From Thalassovita gelatinovora (lineage in GTDB: Bacteria; Pseudomonadota; Alphaproteobacteria; Rhodobacterales; Rhodobacteraceae), in NCBI RefSeq assembly GCF_001458355.1, contig NZ_CYSA01000028.1:246800-310799 (forward strand): a stretch of DNA of 64,000 nucleotides. The letters run 5' to 3'. The position numbers were made by a program, and so were the translations under genes. The notes under the pieces are model-generated. The model was given only the letters and a program-made list of their open reading frames with translations. It did not search any database and was not told the DNA's origin. Within the stretch, counting starts at the first letter, position 1; each line of letters opens with the position of its first letter. Below are positions 1-9,092 of the stretch, one piece after another.

Positions 1-1125
1 GGTATCGCGTATGAAAACCAGCCACATCTTAGCCGAAGCTGAAGCAGCAGCTGCGGACAAGATAGATTTGTGCAAGTCTAGACAAAAATTAGCGAAGTAT
101 GGATAGTAGTAGCCGATACTTGCGTACTCTTTGCTGTCTCGTATTTCTTTCAAGCTTCTTGATACGTCCGTAGCGATCGCATCAAGATCGCTTTCGTGGA
201 ACTGCCGACCTTTGGTCACGGTACTTGCGATTTGGGCTTCCTTGACTTGTTGAAAAATACTATCATCGCTTAACATCTCAAAAACCTTCAGTTCAGGTGC
301 CCACATTGCCGAATAATCCAGCCGGTTGGCATATGGAGGCGAGCAAACCACAACATCAGCGTTTCTTGCGAAATCGATTTTGAGGTTTTTCGCTTCCGAT
401 ACGGAAAAGGAAGCGATTGATTCGCTACTACTGAAAACGCTTGATCCGAAACGATCCGTTTTTTCCCGCCGCCACGTAGCGAGTTTTTCTAACTCTTGTA
501 TAATTTCCTTCTTGATGTCCGTATGGCGAATCAACCCTCCTGGTTTCAACCATGTTGTGTTGTCAGATTTCGAGTATGTCACCAACCTACGAGCCGCCAG
601 AACGACAGAGGCCCATTTGAAGAGTTCGTCCCGACAATTGGATTCATCTTGAAACAACTCTCCAATGCTTCGGCCATCAAGTTGGTTCGCATATTCGAAT
701 AGTCCATCCTGCACATGAGGAGCTATCCAGCCTTGGTGAAACTCGATTGCAGTATCTCGATTAGTCCCGCTATCAAAAGAAGGCAACTCTACACCGCTCA
801 GCCAGTCCAAATATCTGTGCAGCAGGATTTCGAGGTCGTTCAGGACTGCACGAGACCGCAGCCAAGCGAGAAGGATAAGTGCAGGATTGTAGTCGTTTAG
901 CCATACGTCATGCCCTAGCCACGTGAGGCTCGATATTGCATGTGCTTGGCCCGCCATTGGGTCAAAGACAGACAGCTTTTTCTGTCGAATATTCGCGGCA
1001 ATAGTTTTCATTTGCGCGCGCGTATAGCCTGCGTAAGATCGACTGAAGAATGGAGAAGTGGCAGAGTTGCGCCGCTTTGTCCCCAATAGGATCCAGTCTT
1101 CATATGTGAAATCAGTAGACAACAC
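1..1125 (-). CDS. Putative DNA (amino-)methyltransferase, 3' end cut by window edge
   Basis: The minus strand is open for 375 codons from a GTG at 1125 to base 1, and the gene continues beyond the window. Visible SAM-methyltransferase motifs are FDPMAGQAHA (residues 54-63, motif I, SAM binding), NDYNP (77-81, acidic ribose-binding motif II) and SPPYANRLDY (262-271, catalytic motif IV of N4-cytosine/N6-adenine enzymes). The spacing suits an amino-methyltransferase of DNA, though an RNA substrate is possible. The likely start, GTG at 1125 or TTG at 1122, lies 3 bp after the stop of the preceding fusion gene, so the two are probably transcribed together and translationally coupled. Both are A+T-richer than the chromosome to the right. 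No endonuclease is visible. The family call is fairly firm; target specificity and role are unknown. Confidence 0.72.
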   Translation of the reverse strand, partial: MLSTDFTYEDWILLGTKRRNSATSPFFSRSYAGYTRAQMKTIAANIRQKKLSVFDPMAGQAHAISSLTWLGHDVWLNDYNPALILLAWLRSRAVLNDLEILLHRYLDWLSGVELPSFDSGTNRDTAIEFHQGWIAPHVQDGLFEYANQLDGRSIGELFQDESNCRDELFKWASVVLAARRLVTYSKSDNTTWLKPGGLIRHTDIKKEIIQELEKLATWRREKTDRFGSSVFSSSESIASFSVSEAKNLKIDFARNADVVVCSPPYANRLDYSAMWAPELKVFEMLSDDSIFQQVKEAQIASTVTKGRQFHESDLDAIATDVSRSLKEIRDSKEYASIGYYYPYFANFCLDLHKSILSAAAASASAKMWLVFIRDT

Positions 1126-1128
1126 TAT

Positions 1129-2820
1129 TTACCGATAATACTCGAAAACGGCGTTGGCTACTTCCCTATCCGTAGAAGCAGTCCAATCTTTGTATGCAAT
1201 TGCATCCTGCTCCATCACCTTGGCTGGAAACTTTATTAGATAGTTCTGCACCCACTCCCGCATTTCTGGGTATCGTGTGAGATTTTCTGCAAGTTCCTGC
1301 TGTGTACCCGGACGCAAAGCTTGTGTATCCATGTCCCCCCTAACCTTGGGGAGAAAAATGCTTTGAATGGAATACGAATTTTTTTGGGGACATGCTTGCC
1401 AAATCGCGTACTCATCATGACCACCGAGAGTTGCAAGCGCCTGACCGTCTGATAAATTTTTAACAACGCATTCCATTACGGTCCAGACGACTGACGGTGA
1501 AAGAAGCTTGCGTGGCTTTCTATCAAGTTGAGGCGAGCTATCTTGGTCAAGAAGCTTCGAGTCTTGAAGTACATTTTTAAGTCTTTCCGATTCTAGCAAC
1601 CAGGTCACCAAGTTTTTCCCCAATCGGGCAAAAACAGTATCATCAGTCTCCTGATCTGGAGACTTCACGAAATCGGAGAATAGTATCGTGTTCTCTGAGA
1701 TCGCCTCACCACAAGTCGAATTGCTAGCCTTACGCACCCACGCTTCAACACGAGTTTTAAAGTCTGTGACCCCTGATTGAATTGAAGCGTATCCCTCAGG
1801 GTTTCCCAAATCATCTAAACAAAGCCTTACGTCTAGACCTTTCTCCTGAAGATGAGCCGCAACATAGGCTTGTGCGGCATGAACAACATTTGGCCTGCGC
1901 AGCCGCACCGGCCAATAGACAATAGATCCACGTGGAATTGCTTGTTCATCTTTGCTGTACAGAAGTTGAAAATCAAATTCTTCCACACAATTTAGAGTAG
2001 TCTTGATGTCCACTTCATTTTGGCCTTGGGTATCCTCCTTATCTCCTGCTGCCTGTTGATGTTGCGATTTTTTTTTAATGAATTTGTAATGCTGCAAAGC
2101 ATGCACAACAACTTTTGCCGCATTCGAAGCAGCTTGCTTCTGATATTCCTCTTTCTGTTCCTCATCGACGTTCTTCTTGTATCCCCAGTCGCAAATCGAT
2201 TTTGCAACTACAATTTCGAAATTTTGGTCGTATTCTTCCCGGGCACGGGCAAGCGCCTGCAAAGCGCCTGTTGCTTCCATTTCTCCTCCAATGGCGCCCG
2301 AGCCTTCCAGTGCGGCGTTGCGGGCCTTCTGATTGTCGAACAAGTCTTCCTTGGAAAGGATAGTTCCGAGATAGTAAGTCACACCCATTTGCTTAGCGGC
2401 CTCTTCAAGAGTTCTGGCCCCTGTGATCGACGCTGCAGGCCTCTCTGCTCTGAAGGTAATTTTCTTTTCCGCAATTTTGGCGTTCGCCCCTATCTGGATC
2501 TGACTCGATATCAGCAAATCTCCGATTTTTTGTTTGGTTTCTTCACCACCCCAAGCGATTCCCACGCAAAGTACCATTGAAGGCATATAGTCACGTATCG
2601 CATACCTTACGGTATCATAGGACGCGCCTCCAGTTGAGGACCCCATCCGAGACTTGGCTAACACAACCGACTGACCGTTGATTGAGCCAAAATCCATGTA
2701 GTGGTAGAGGCTATTCTCGCTTTGACAATTTTTACCATCAAACCCATTTTGTCGAAGCGCTTCTCTTAGCTCATTATCTTCATGGTCATTTACGGTGACC
2801 AGCAAAATGTCAGCTTTCAA
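1129..2820 (-). CDS. Nucleoside-phosphorylase domain fused to a class I aminoacyl-tRNA-synthetase-like domain
   Basis: A 563-aa protein. Residues 1-250 form a PNP/UDP-phosphorylase (MTA/SAH-nucleosidase-like) domain: core strand VLCVGIAWG (83-91), GGEMEATGAL (178-187), whose Glu-Met-Glu normally holds the ribose, and AKSICDWG (206-213), whose Asp211 matches the catalytic acid. After a polar linker (about 250-275), residues 290-510 carry HAAQ (314-317), LCLDDLG (333-339), GGHDE (466-470) and LPKVRG...ALRPG (490-505). The order and the gap of about 150 then 30 residues resemble the HIGH, GGxDQ and KMSKS elements of class I synthetases such as TyrRS. The only usable in-frame start is TTG at 2820, because a stop lies just upstream. 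It heads a two-gene operon with the methyltransferase at 1-1125. The N-terminal assignment is firm; the second domain is inferred from spaced motifs only. Confidence 0.68.
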   Translation of the reverse strand: MKADILLVTVNDHEDNELREALRQNGFDGKNCQSENSLYHYMDFGSINGQSVVLAKSRMGSSTGGASYDTVRYAIRDYMPSMVLCVGIAWGGEETKQKIGDLLISSQIQIGANAKIAEKKITFRAERPAASITGARTLEEAAKQMGVTYYLGTILSKEDLFDNQKARNAALEGSGAIGGEMEATGALQALARAREEYDQNFEIVVAKSICDWGYKKNVDEEQKEEYQKQAASNAAKVVVHALQHYKFIKKKSQHQQAAGDKEDTQGQNEVDIKTTLNCVEEFDFQLLYSKDEQAIPRGSIVYWPVRLRRPNVVHAAQAYVAAHLQEKGLDVRLCLDDLGNPEGYASIQSGVTDFKTRVEAWVRKASNSTCGEAISENTILFSDFVKSPDQETDDTVFARLGKNLVTWLLESERLKNVLQDSKLLDQDSSPQLDRKPRKLLSPSVVWTVMECVVKNLSDGQALATLGGHDEYAIWQACPQKNSYSIQSIFLPKVRGDMDTQALRPGTQQELAENLTRYPEMREWVQNYLIKFPAKVMEQDAIAYKDWTASTDREVANAVFEYYR

Positions 2821-4086
2821 TTTCCGTTCCCATTCTCACATTTCTTGCCAGCATGCTTGCCGCCATTAGGCCCATCTCTTTTCAACCCATCTTAGTGCAG
2901 CGCAGGCGACATGCAACGCTGGCTTTGGAGCAATGGTCTTCTGACCTGCCACTGGTCTTTCATCCAGCCGCGACCAGTGCCCGGTTGGTGTATACGCCGA
3001 TCGGCGCAGGTTGAGCAATCGCCCGACGCGCGAAGCTTTCATCTCGCGCAGCGGAGCGGGCGATTGCAGTATTCAGGGTCCGCGCGTAGTCAGCCCGGGT
3101 CTTGTAATCCACCTGCAGCGAATGTCAGCTTCGTCCGCTCAGCAGACCTTGACTCCAAGCGCAGCGAACGTCCGCATCCCGCCGATTCTGTTGAAAAACT
3201 CCGCTGCGTGAAAATCGTAACGAAAATCCGGAACATCCTTCTCGCACGGCGCCTTTTTGTAAACGAAATTTGCATAAGCGTGCTATCGCGGAATGATGTT
3301 CTGCCTAATGATTGCCTCTCTGGCAGACACCGAGTTTTTCAACACAATCCGCCCAAACTGCCACAGTGTGCCTGGCGGCTGGTCTGCCAGAGGAATGACC
3401 GGGTCGGGCTGCTGATCCTCTGGCGGCGCGTCACTGCTCCAAGTATAGCAAGGACGCTACGTTCAAACGGTCCATTCCGCTTGGCGCTGAATTTACCTAC
3501 GTGTGACTAGGTCATGCGGTCCACGACCGGCGCGTTTCGGGTAGGGATTTCGTGGGACACATTGGTTCCTAACATATTGATTTGTTTGGTGCCTGATTTT
3601 AAAAATCGTGGGACACATTTGTACTGAAAACATTGATAAAATTGTCGATTAATCGACGCCTGCCGGGCCTACCAATCACCTGAATACCCATCCTTTTACG
3701 AAATTCAGTTGGGTTTGTCTCCATCACACTCGGGTGCCGGGCAGGCTTAACTGGTGAAGTGAAAACAGAATGCGTCAATTCCCCTGGCGGGACGGGCAAC
3801 ATATTGTCCGGCTAAATCCGAAACGGCATGGCGGCGCTGCTTTGTTGCGAAAAATATTGGCGCAATACTCCCCCCCTCAGAGTTTGCAATGCGCACAGAA
3901 AAAACTCACTTCGACTATGGGATTGGCGGTTTGGCACGTCAAACGGGAGCGTTTGTTGGTCTTTCCGAGCCAAAATCCCAATTTCGCTGTCAAACCACGA
4001 AATTCTAAAGGTGCAATCTACATAAATCTAACCGCGGCCCGTTCACGGAATTATAGAACCTGTCCTTCCAGATATGAGTGGTGCCT
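2821..4086. other. Gene-poor 1.25-kb segment between accessory block and chemoreceptor
   Basis: I see no gene with recognisable motifs or a good ribosome binding site here. Several open frames of 60-200 codons overlap each other on both strands and have low-complexity, Arg/Ser/Cys-rich translations typical of chance frames. The segment includes a pair of imperfect 31-bp direct repeats (3551-3637). It may hold debris of a mobile element or the boundary of an island, but no transposase or integrase fragment could be identified. Confidence 0.5.
3551..3637. repeat. Two imperfect 31-bp direct repeats, possible recombinase/transposase binding sites
   Basis: Copies at 3551-3581 and 3607-3637 share a perfect 13-bp head, CGTGGGACACATT, and end in ATTGAT; 25 of 31 positions match. 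They are separated by 25 bp. Paired, same-orientation sites of this size are common at element termini (for example IS21-type ends) and at integrase arm sites, so a mobile-element boundary is plausible. No matching partner site is seen at the other end of the block. Confidence 0.5.
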
Positions 4087-5745
4087 ATGCGATTGACGAT
4101 CAAAACCCGCCTTACACTGACTTTCCTTTTGATAACGACCCTTGCGGTAAGCATCGGAGGAGTATCCCTTTTTCAGTTGCGCGCGATGAAGGAACGCAGT
4201 GAAGCCATCGTCGAGACCGATTTCAAAAAATTGCGTGAGGTCGATCAGCTTGCGAAACTGCAAGAACGGATTCAGACAATGATCCGCGATTATCTATTGA
4301 TCGAGGATCGGAAGACCAGAAGTGCCCTGAAGAAAGAAATGAAGGTGCTCGACAAAGAAATGGATGCGCTGATTGATCAGACACGTGAAAGCGCTGATCC
4401 AGAAATGGCCGCCTTTCTCGACGATTTCGACAAGCTCAAAACCAAGATGGCACGGGTCAACCGGACGGTGCGTCAGACCCTCGGCGTTGGTGGCGCCGCG
4501 ATCGCCGCGCAGACACTGGTGGATTCAGGTACCAAATATCATACCGCGATGATCGAACTGATCGACGCGACCCTGGCGGCCGAAACCCAGTCGATGCAAA
4601 GCAACCTGCAGAAGTCGAAAAGCGATTACGAAACAGCATGGCGGGTGATGGCGGGTCTGATCGGTGCGGCTATGTTGATCACCCTGCTGTCGGCAACGCA
4701 GATCTTGCGCCGGATCAATCGTAGTTTGTCACTGGCGACGTCACTCAGCAAAGATGTCGCCGAAGGCTGTTTGACCCGTACAGTCAGACATCGGGAAAAA
4801 AACGAATTTGGCGATCTGCTGGACAATCTTAACAATATGGTCGTCAATCTGCGCGGTATTGTGTCGGATGTTTCCGAAAGCGCGACCAATGTTTCTGTTG
4901 GTGCCAGTCAGATGGCGGAAACATCAGAGGCGCTGAATGACACCGCTCTGAAACAGGCCGGCGCGACCGAAGACGCGTCCAGTTCGATCGAACAGATGAC
5001 GGCCAATATCGGCCAAACCGCACAGAATGCGGCAGAAACGAAGGATGTGGCGTTAAAGTCAGCTGAAGGTGCCCGCCAAAGCGGGACTGCGGTGAAAGAA
5101 GCGATGGACAGCATGTCCACCATCATCGACCGGATTCAGGTGGTTCGGGAAATTGCCCGCCAGACCGACCTTTTGGCGCTCAACGCGGCGGTCGAAGCGG
5201 CCCGTGCCGGCGATCATGGCCGTGGTTTCAGCGTGGTCGCTGCGGAAGTACGCAAGCTCGCCGAGCGCAGTCAGGCAGCCGCCAGCGAAATCAGTTCGCT
5301 GTCTGGCGGAACGGTACAGTCGGCGAAGAAGGCTATGAATATGCTTGACGGTTTGGTACCCGAAATCGAACGTACGGCGACTTTGGTCAGTGATATTTCC
5401 ACAGCCAATTCGGAAATTTCCATTGGAATGACCCAGATCAACCAGTCTATTCAGCGGCTCGATCTGATCACGCAGGACACCAATACGTCTGCAGAAGAGT
5501 TGTCTGCGACCGCTGAGGAACTCTCGGCCCAGGCCAGCACTTTGCAAGATACGATTGGGTCTTTCCGGATTACGGACGGCGCTGAACTTGAAACGCCTGA
5601 AACTCATGCAAATAGTACGGACAAGGCTGTAAACGCTCAAACACCGGTGACCACTCTGGAAACGGGGACGGAAACGGGTGAAACAGATTTTACCCTTGAA
5701 ACGGATTATGAAGCGGAAGAAGAGCCGAAATCTCGGGTGGCCTGA
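4087..5745 (+). CDS. Methyl-accepting chemotaxis protein (transmembrane)
   Basis: A chemoreceptor of about 552 aa that signals to CheA/CheW. There is a transmembrane helix near residues 9-29, a periplasmic four-helix-bundle-like sensor rich in charged helices (about 30-184), a second membrane helix (about 185-207), a HAMP linker, and a cytoplasmic coiled coil whose conserved tip lies near 353-397 (core [17 protein letters not shown]). The C-terminal ~45 residues are Thr/Glu-rich, with no CheR-tethering pentapeptide that I recognise. The start at 4087 (MRLTIK) is preferred over an ATG three codons upstream because a short basic stretch then leads directly into the helix. Ligand unknown. No che genes are adjacent. 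Confidence 0.93.
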   Translation: MRLTIKTRLTLTFLLITTLAVSIGGVSLFQLRAMKERSEAIVETDFKKLREVDQLAKLQERIQTMIRDYLLIEDRKTRSALKKEMKVLDKEMDALIDQTRESADPEMAAFLDDFDKLKTKMARVNRTVRQTLGVGGAAIAAQTLVDSGTKYHTAMIELIDATLAAETQSMQSNLQKSKSDYETAWRVMAGLIGAAMLITLLSATQILRRINRSLSLATSLSKDVAEGCLTRTVRHREKNEFGDLLDNLNNMVVNLRGIVSDVSESATNVSVGASQMAETSEALNDTALKQAGATEDASSSIEQMTANIGQTAQNAAETKDVALKSAEGARQSGTAVKEAMDSMSTIIDRIQVVREIARQTDLLALNAAVEAARAGDHGRGFSVVAAEVRKLAERSQAAASEISSLSGGTVQSAKKAMNMLDGLVPEIERTATLVSDISTANSEISIGMTQINQSIQRLDLITQDTNTSAEELSATAEELSAQASTLQDTIGSFRITDGAELETPETHANSTDKAVNAQTPVTTLETGTETGETDFTLETDYEAEEEPKSRVA

Positions 5746-5756
5746 CCAAGGTCAGG
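5741..5756. other. Short perfect inverted repeat at the chemoreceptor stop codon
   Basis: CCTGACC-AA-GGTCAGG forms a 7-bp stem that includes the stop codon of the chemoreceptor and lies between convergent genes. No T-run follows, so it is at best a weak terminator or mRNA-end hairpin. Confidence 0.3.
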
Positions 5757-5796
5757 AATGGATGAAACATCTGCAGCATAGCTGACCCGTGGTGTG

Positions 5797-6654
5797 TCAG
5801 ATCCCAAGGATTGCACGCGCGTCTTCGGGCGAGGCGACGTCGCGGCCCGCGTCCCGCGCCATTCTGGAAAGCGCCCCGATCAGCGCGCCATTGCTGTCCA
5901 CCTTCTGCCCGTCGGGCAAGTAGAACGTATCTTCCAGCCCGGTCCGCAGATGTCCGCCCAATTCAGCGGTCTTGCGATGCAGCGGCCAGATTTCTTCGCG
6001 CCCGATAGCGGTGACCTGCCAGCGGCTGTCTTCGGGGGCCAGATCGGCGAGGATCGGCAACAGATCGGCCCGCACCGGCTGGCCCGAGGCCACACCCATC
6101 ACGAAATTCAACTGCGCAGTGCCGGAAAACATCCCTGCTGCGCGGTACATACCAACGCTGCGCACGATGCCTGTGTCGAAACATTCGAATTCCGGGATCG
6201 CCCCGACGCCGGTGATCGCATCGATAAAGTCCTGCACCTTTTCCACCGGGTTGTCGAACAGCATCGGCGGCCAGGCCCATTCGCCATTGGCCTTTATTTT
6301 AAGATAGTTCAACGACCCGGCATTGCAGGCGGCCATTTCCGGTCGCGTGGCGGTAACGACGTCGAGCGCGGGCTGGTACTCAGGGCCCACGGTGCCAGTG
6401 GTGTGATTGATGATCACACCGGGACAAGCGGCGCGGATCGCCTGTTGGACTTCAAGCGACAGGACGATATCCCAGCTGGGCAGGTGGCCTTGGCCCGGTT
6501 CCTGCTGGCGCAGGTGGATATGCATGATGCTCGCCCCAGCGTCATAGGCGCGTCTGGCCTCGGCTGCCATTTCTTCCGGTGTGACCGGGATATGGTGTTG
6601 CTGCGGATTGGTCAGAACACCATTAAGCGCACATGTGATGATCGCCTTGGACAT
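5797..6654 (-). CDS. BKACE family beta-keto acid cleavage enzyme (DUF849)
   Basis: A 285-aa TIM-barrel enzyme of the 3-keto-5-aminohexanoate cleavage (Kce/BKACE) family. Members condense a beta-keto acid with acetyl-CoA, giving acetoacetate plus a new acyl-CoA. MHIHLR near residues 44-49 supplies the two zinc-binding histidines. The N-terminal strand AIITCALNG and the NHTTGT segment near residue 90 are also typical. Full length for the family. It ends 10 bp before the start of the GST on the same strand, so the GST is promoter-proximal and the two look co-transcribed. The substrate cannot be read from the sequence; carnitine-, betaine- and lysine-derived keto acids are known possibilities in the family. 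Confidence 0.87.
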   Translation of the reverse strand: MSKAIITCALNGVLTNPQQHHIPVTPEEMAAEARRAYDAGASIMHIHLRQQEPGQGHLPSWDIVLSLEVQQAIRAACPGVIINHTTGTVGPEYQPALDVVTATRPEMAACNAGSLNYLKIKANGEWAWPPMLFDNPVEKVQDFIDAITGVGAIPEFECFDTGIVRSVGMYRAAGMFSGTAQLNFVMGVASGQPVRADLLPILADLAPEDSRWQVTAIGREEIWPLHRKTAELGGHLRTGLEDTFYLPDGQKVDSNGALIGALSRMARDAGRDVASPEDARAILGI

Positions 6655-6664
6655 CTTGGTCCCC

Positions 6665-7321
6665 TTAGAAAGGCATCGGCGGCAGGTTGTCGGCCTCGGC
6701 CCCAGAGCGTTGCTTCGCCTTGGCGCGTTGATAGGCGGGGCGCGTGGTCAGCCCGTCGAACCAACGCAGGGTTTCGGGCGGCAGATCATCGCGCAGCCCG
6801 AGCAGAACCGCCAGTTCGATCGCGTAATGCACCGCGATATCGGCCATTGTGAAACCCGATTGAAGCAGCGTGTCGCGCCCGTCTGACAGCGCCGGTTCCA
6901 ACAGTTTCAACCGCGCCAGAAACCACAGCCTGTAATCCTCAGCAGCTTGCGGTAGTTGACGTTCTGGTACTTCCATCCGGGAATACCGCAGATAGATCGT
7001 CTGGGGGAAGGTCAGCGTCGCTTCGCCATGATGTAGCCAGTTCAGATAGTCACCGAATTCGGCGTGTTCGGTCGGCACCGCGAACCGGCCTTGGCCATGG
7101 CGCAGTGACAAATATTGCAGCATGGCGCAGCTTTCGGTCATCCGGGTGTCGCCATCGACCAGCAGCGGAATGGTCCCCAGCGGATTTTCGGCGAAATAGT
7201 CTTTTCGGGACGCCCGTGGCGGGAAAGGCAGCATTTTGAGATCGTAGTTAAGATCTAGCTCTTCCAGCGCCCAAAGCGGGCGGAAACTGCGCGTATCTTC
7301 ACAATGCCAGAGTGTCAGCAT
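6665..7321 (-). CDS. Glutathione S-transferase family protein
   Basis: A 218-aa protein with an N-terminal thioredoxin-fold domain (about 1-80) carrying NPLGTIPLL (cis-Pro) and MTESCAM (Glu-Ser glutathione contact), then an all-helical C-terminal domain. I chose ATG 7321 because an AGGAGG lies 7 bp upstream; a longer reading would add 28 basic residues that do not belong to the fold. It precedes the BKACE gene on the same strand and is divergent from the carboxylase genes, with a shared 143-bp promoter region. Substrate unknown; it could serve detoxification or a glutathione-dependent catabolic step. Confidence 0.88.
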   Translation of the reverse strand: MLTLWHCEDTRSFRPLWALEELDLNYDLKMLPFPPRASRKDYFAENPLGTIPLLVDGDTRMTESCAMLQYLSLRHGQGRFAVPTEHAEFGDYLNWLHHGEATLTFPQTIYLRYSRMEVPERQLPQAAEDYRLWFLARLKLLEPALSDGRDTLLQSGFTMADIAVHYAIELAVLLGLRDDLPPETLRWFDGLTTRPAYQRAKAKQRSGAEADNLPPMPF

Positions 7322-7464
7322 GTCGGGTCCTCCTTGCGCCCATCTTGGACGGATTGGATTGGCGTGCTTGCGTCGAAAGGCTGAAATCGCAGCCAACCGG
7401 CGCAAGTTGGTCCTGATTTTGATACGATAGGCTGAATATGTATCCCAAGCAGGAGGTTGCGCCG

Positions 7465-9078
7465 ATGGCTAAATTGCACAGCACCGTTTCCACCGCGTCC
7501 GATGTCTTCAGGAAGAACCGGGCGCATATGCTTGGCTTACTGGACGAGATGGGGACTATCGAGGCGCGCACAGTGACGGCCTCGGAACGGGCGCGGGCAA
7601 GGTTCGAAAACCGGCACCAGTTGTTGCCACGCGATCGGATAGCTTTGCTTCTTGATCCGGGGCGACCCTTTGTCGAAGTGTCAAAGCTGGCGGGTTACGG
7701 GCTTGATACGAAAGACTTAGACAAATCGGTGGCGGGGGGTGGTGTAATTGCCGGGATCGGCACCGTGTCCGGCGTCCGCTGCATGGTTGCTGCATCTGAT
7801 TCCGGCATTGCCGCCGGAGCGTTGCAACCGATGGGATTGGAAAAGCAGGTGCGGGCGCAGGAAATCGCGTTGGAAAACAAGCTTCCCTTCGTGCAACTGG
7901 TGGAAAGCGCCGGGGCGAACCTTATGGCGTACAGAGTCGAAGATTTCGTGAAGGGTGGTGGCTTTTTTCGCAATTTTGCACGGCTGTCGGCGGCAGGATT
8001 GCCGGTGGTGACCGTCACGCATGGTAGTTCTACCGCTGGCGGTGCCTATCAGACGGGCCTGTCGGACTACATCATCATGGTGCGCGGCCGCACCCAGGCC
8101 TTTTTGGCCGGGCCACCTTTGCTGAAAGCTGCCACCGGGGAAATTGCCAGCGAAGAGGACCTGGGCGGTGCGGAAATGCACACCGGAATTTCGGGTCTGG
8201 GTGATTACCTGGCCGAGGATGATCGCCACGCAATCGGGTTGGCGCGCGACGTGATGGCGGGGATCGATTGGGCGGGCGAAGACACTACGCGAACCTTCGA
8301 AGATCCCAGCTATGATGCCGAAGACCTTTTAGGCCTCATGCCCGAAGACTATCGTCAGCCGGTCGATATGCGGGACGTGATCGCGCGGCTTACCGATGGG
8401 TCGGATTTCACCGAGTTTGGCCAAAGATTCGGTCCGGCAACCATTTGCGGCACCGCGCGGATCGCGGGTTGGCCGATCGGTATCATGACCAATAACGCGC
8501 CACTGGATCCTGCCGGTGCGTCAAAAGCCGTGCATTTCATTCAAGCGTGTTGCCAAGCGGGAACGCCAATTCTCTATCTCAACAACACGACCGGATTCAT
8601 GGTGGGCCGTTCTTATGAAGAAGCGGGCATGATCAAACACGGATCAAAGATGATCCAGGCGGTGACCAATGCTACGGTGCCGCAATTCACGATCTATTGC
8701 GGCGCGTCCTTTGGGGCGGGAAATTACGGTATGTGCGGACGCGGTTTTCAGCCCCGGTTCTGCTTTTCATGGCCAAATGCCAAAACCGCAGTGATGGGGG
8801 GCGAACAGGCTGCGGGCACGATGGAAGTGGTGCAGCGGGCCCGCGCCGAACGATCCGGTCAACCGGTGGAGGACGCGCAGGTTCAAGCGATGAAGGCCAA
8901 GATCATCAAAACCTTCGATGGCCAGATGAGCGCCTTTTACACCTCTGCCCGTTTGCTGGATGACGGGGTGATCGATCCGCGCGACACGCGGCCATTGTTG
9001 ATCGAATTGATGCAGATCGCTCGCGATGGGGACGCAAGGCAACCCAATAAAATGCAATTCGCCGTGGCGCGACCCTGA
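7465..9078 (+). CDS. Acyl-CoA carboxylase, carboxyltransferase (beta) subunit
   Basis: A 537-aa carboxyltransferase that moves the carboxyl group from carboxybiotin to an acyl-CoA. It has two crotonase-like halves. GSSTAGGAYQ near the middle of the N-half forms an oxyanion-hole loop, followed by FLAGPPLLKAATGE and EDLGGAEMH, wording closest to methylcrotonyl-/geranyl-CoA carboxylase beta chains. The length also fits these (about 535 aa) better than propionyl-CoA carboxylase (about 510). The start ATG 7465 has AGGAGG upstream. The biotin-bearing alpha subunit follows after 14 bp. No isovaleryl-CoA dehydrogenase or hydratase gene is adjacent, so the substrate remains open. Confidence 0.9.
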   Translation: MAKLHSTVSTASDVFRKNRAHMLGLLDEMGTIEARTVTASERARARFENRHQLLPRDRIALLLDPGRPFVEVSKLAGYGLDTKDLDKSVAGGGVIAGIGTVSGVRCMVAASDSGIAAGALQPMGLEKQVRAQEIALENKLPFVQLVESAGANLMAYRVEDFVKGGGFFRNFARLSAAGLPVVTVTHGSSTAGGAYQTGLSDYIIMVRGRTQAFLAGPPLLKAATGEIASEEDLGGAEMHTGISGLGDYLAEDDRHAIGLARDVMAGIDWAGEDTTRTFEDPSYDAEDLLGLMPEDYRQPVDMRDVIARLTDGSDFTEFGQRFGPATICGTARIAGWPIGIMTNNAPLDPAGASKAVHFIQACCQAGTPILYLNNTTGFMVGRSYEEAGMIKHGSKMIQAVTNATVPQFTIYCGASFGAGNYGMCGRGFQPRFCFSWPNAKTAVMGGEQAAGTMEVVQRARAERSGQPVEDAQVQAMKAKIIKTFDGQMSAFYTSARLLDDGVIDPRDTRPLLIELMQIARDGDARQPNKMQFAVARP

Positions 9079-9092
9079 AAAGAGATTTGACG

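Noticed and set aside
2911..3510. 199-codon plus-strand open frame in the gap after the accessory operon
   Set aside because: Arg/Ser/Cys-rich translation without motifs, no ribosome binding site, and competing frames on the other strand; treated as non-coding.
5794..6852. 352-codon plus-strand open frame opposite the BKACE gene
   Set aside because: Antisense shadow; the minus strand carries the recognisable BKACE and GST genes.
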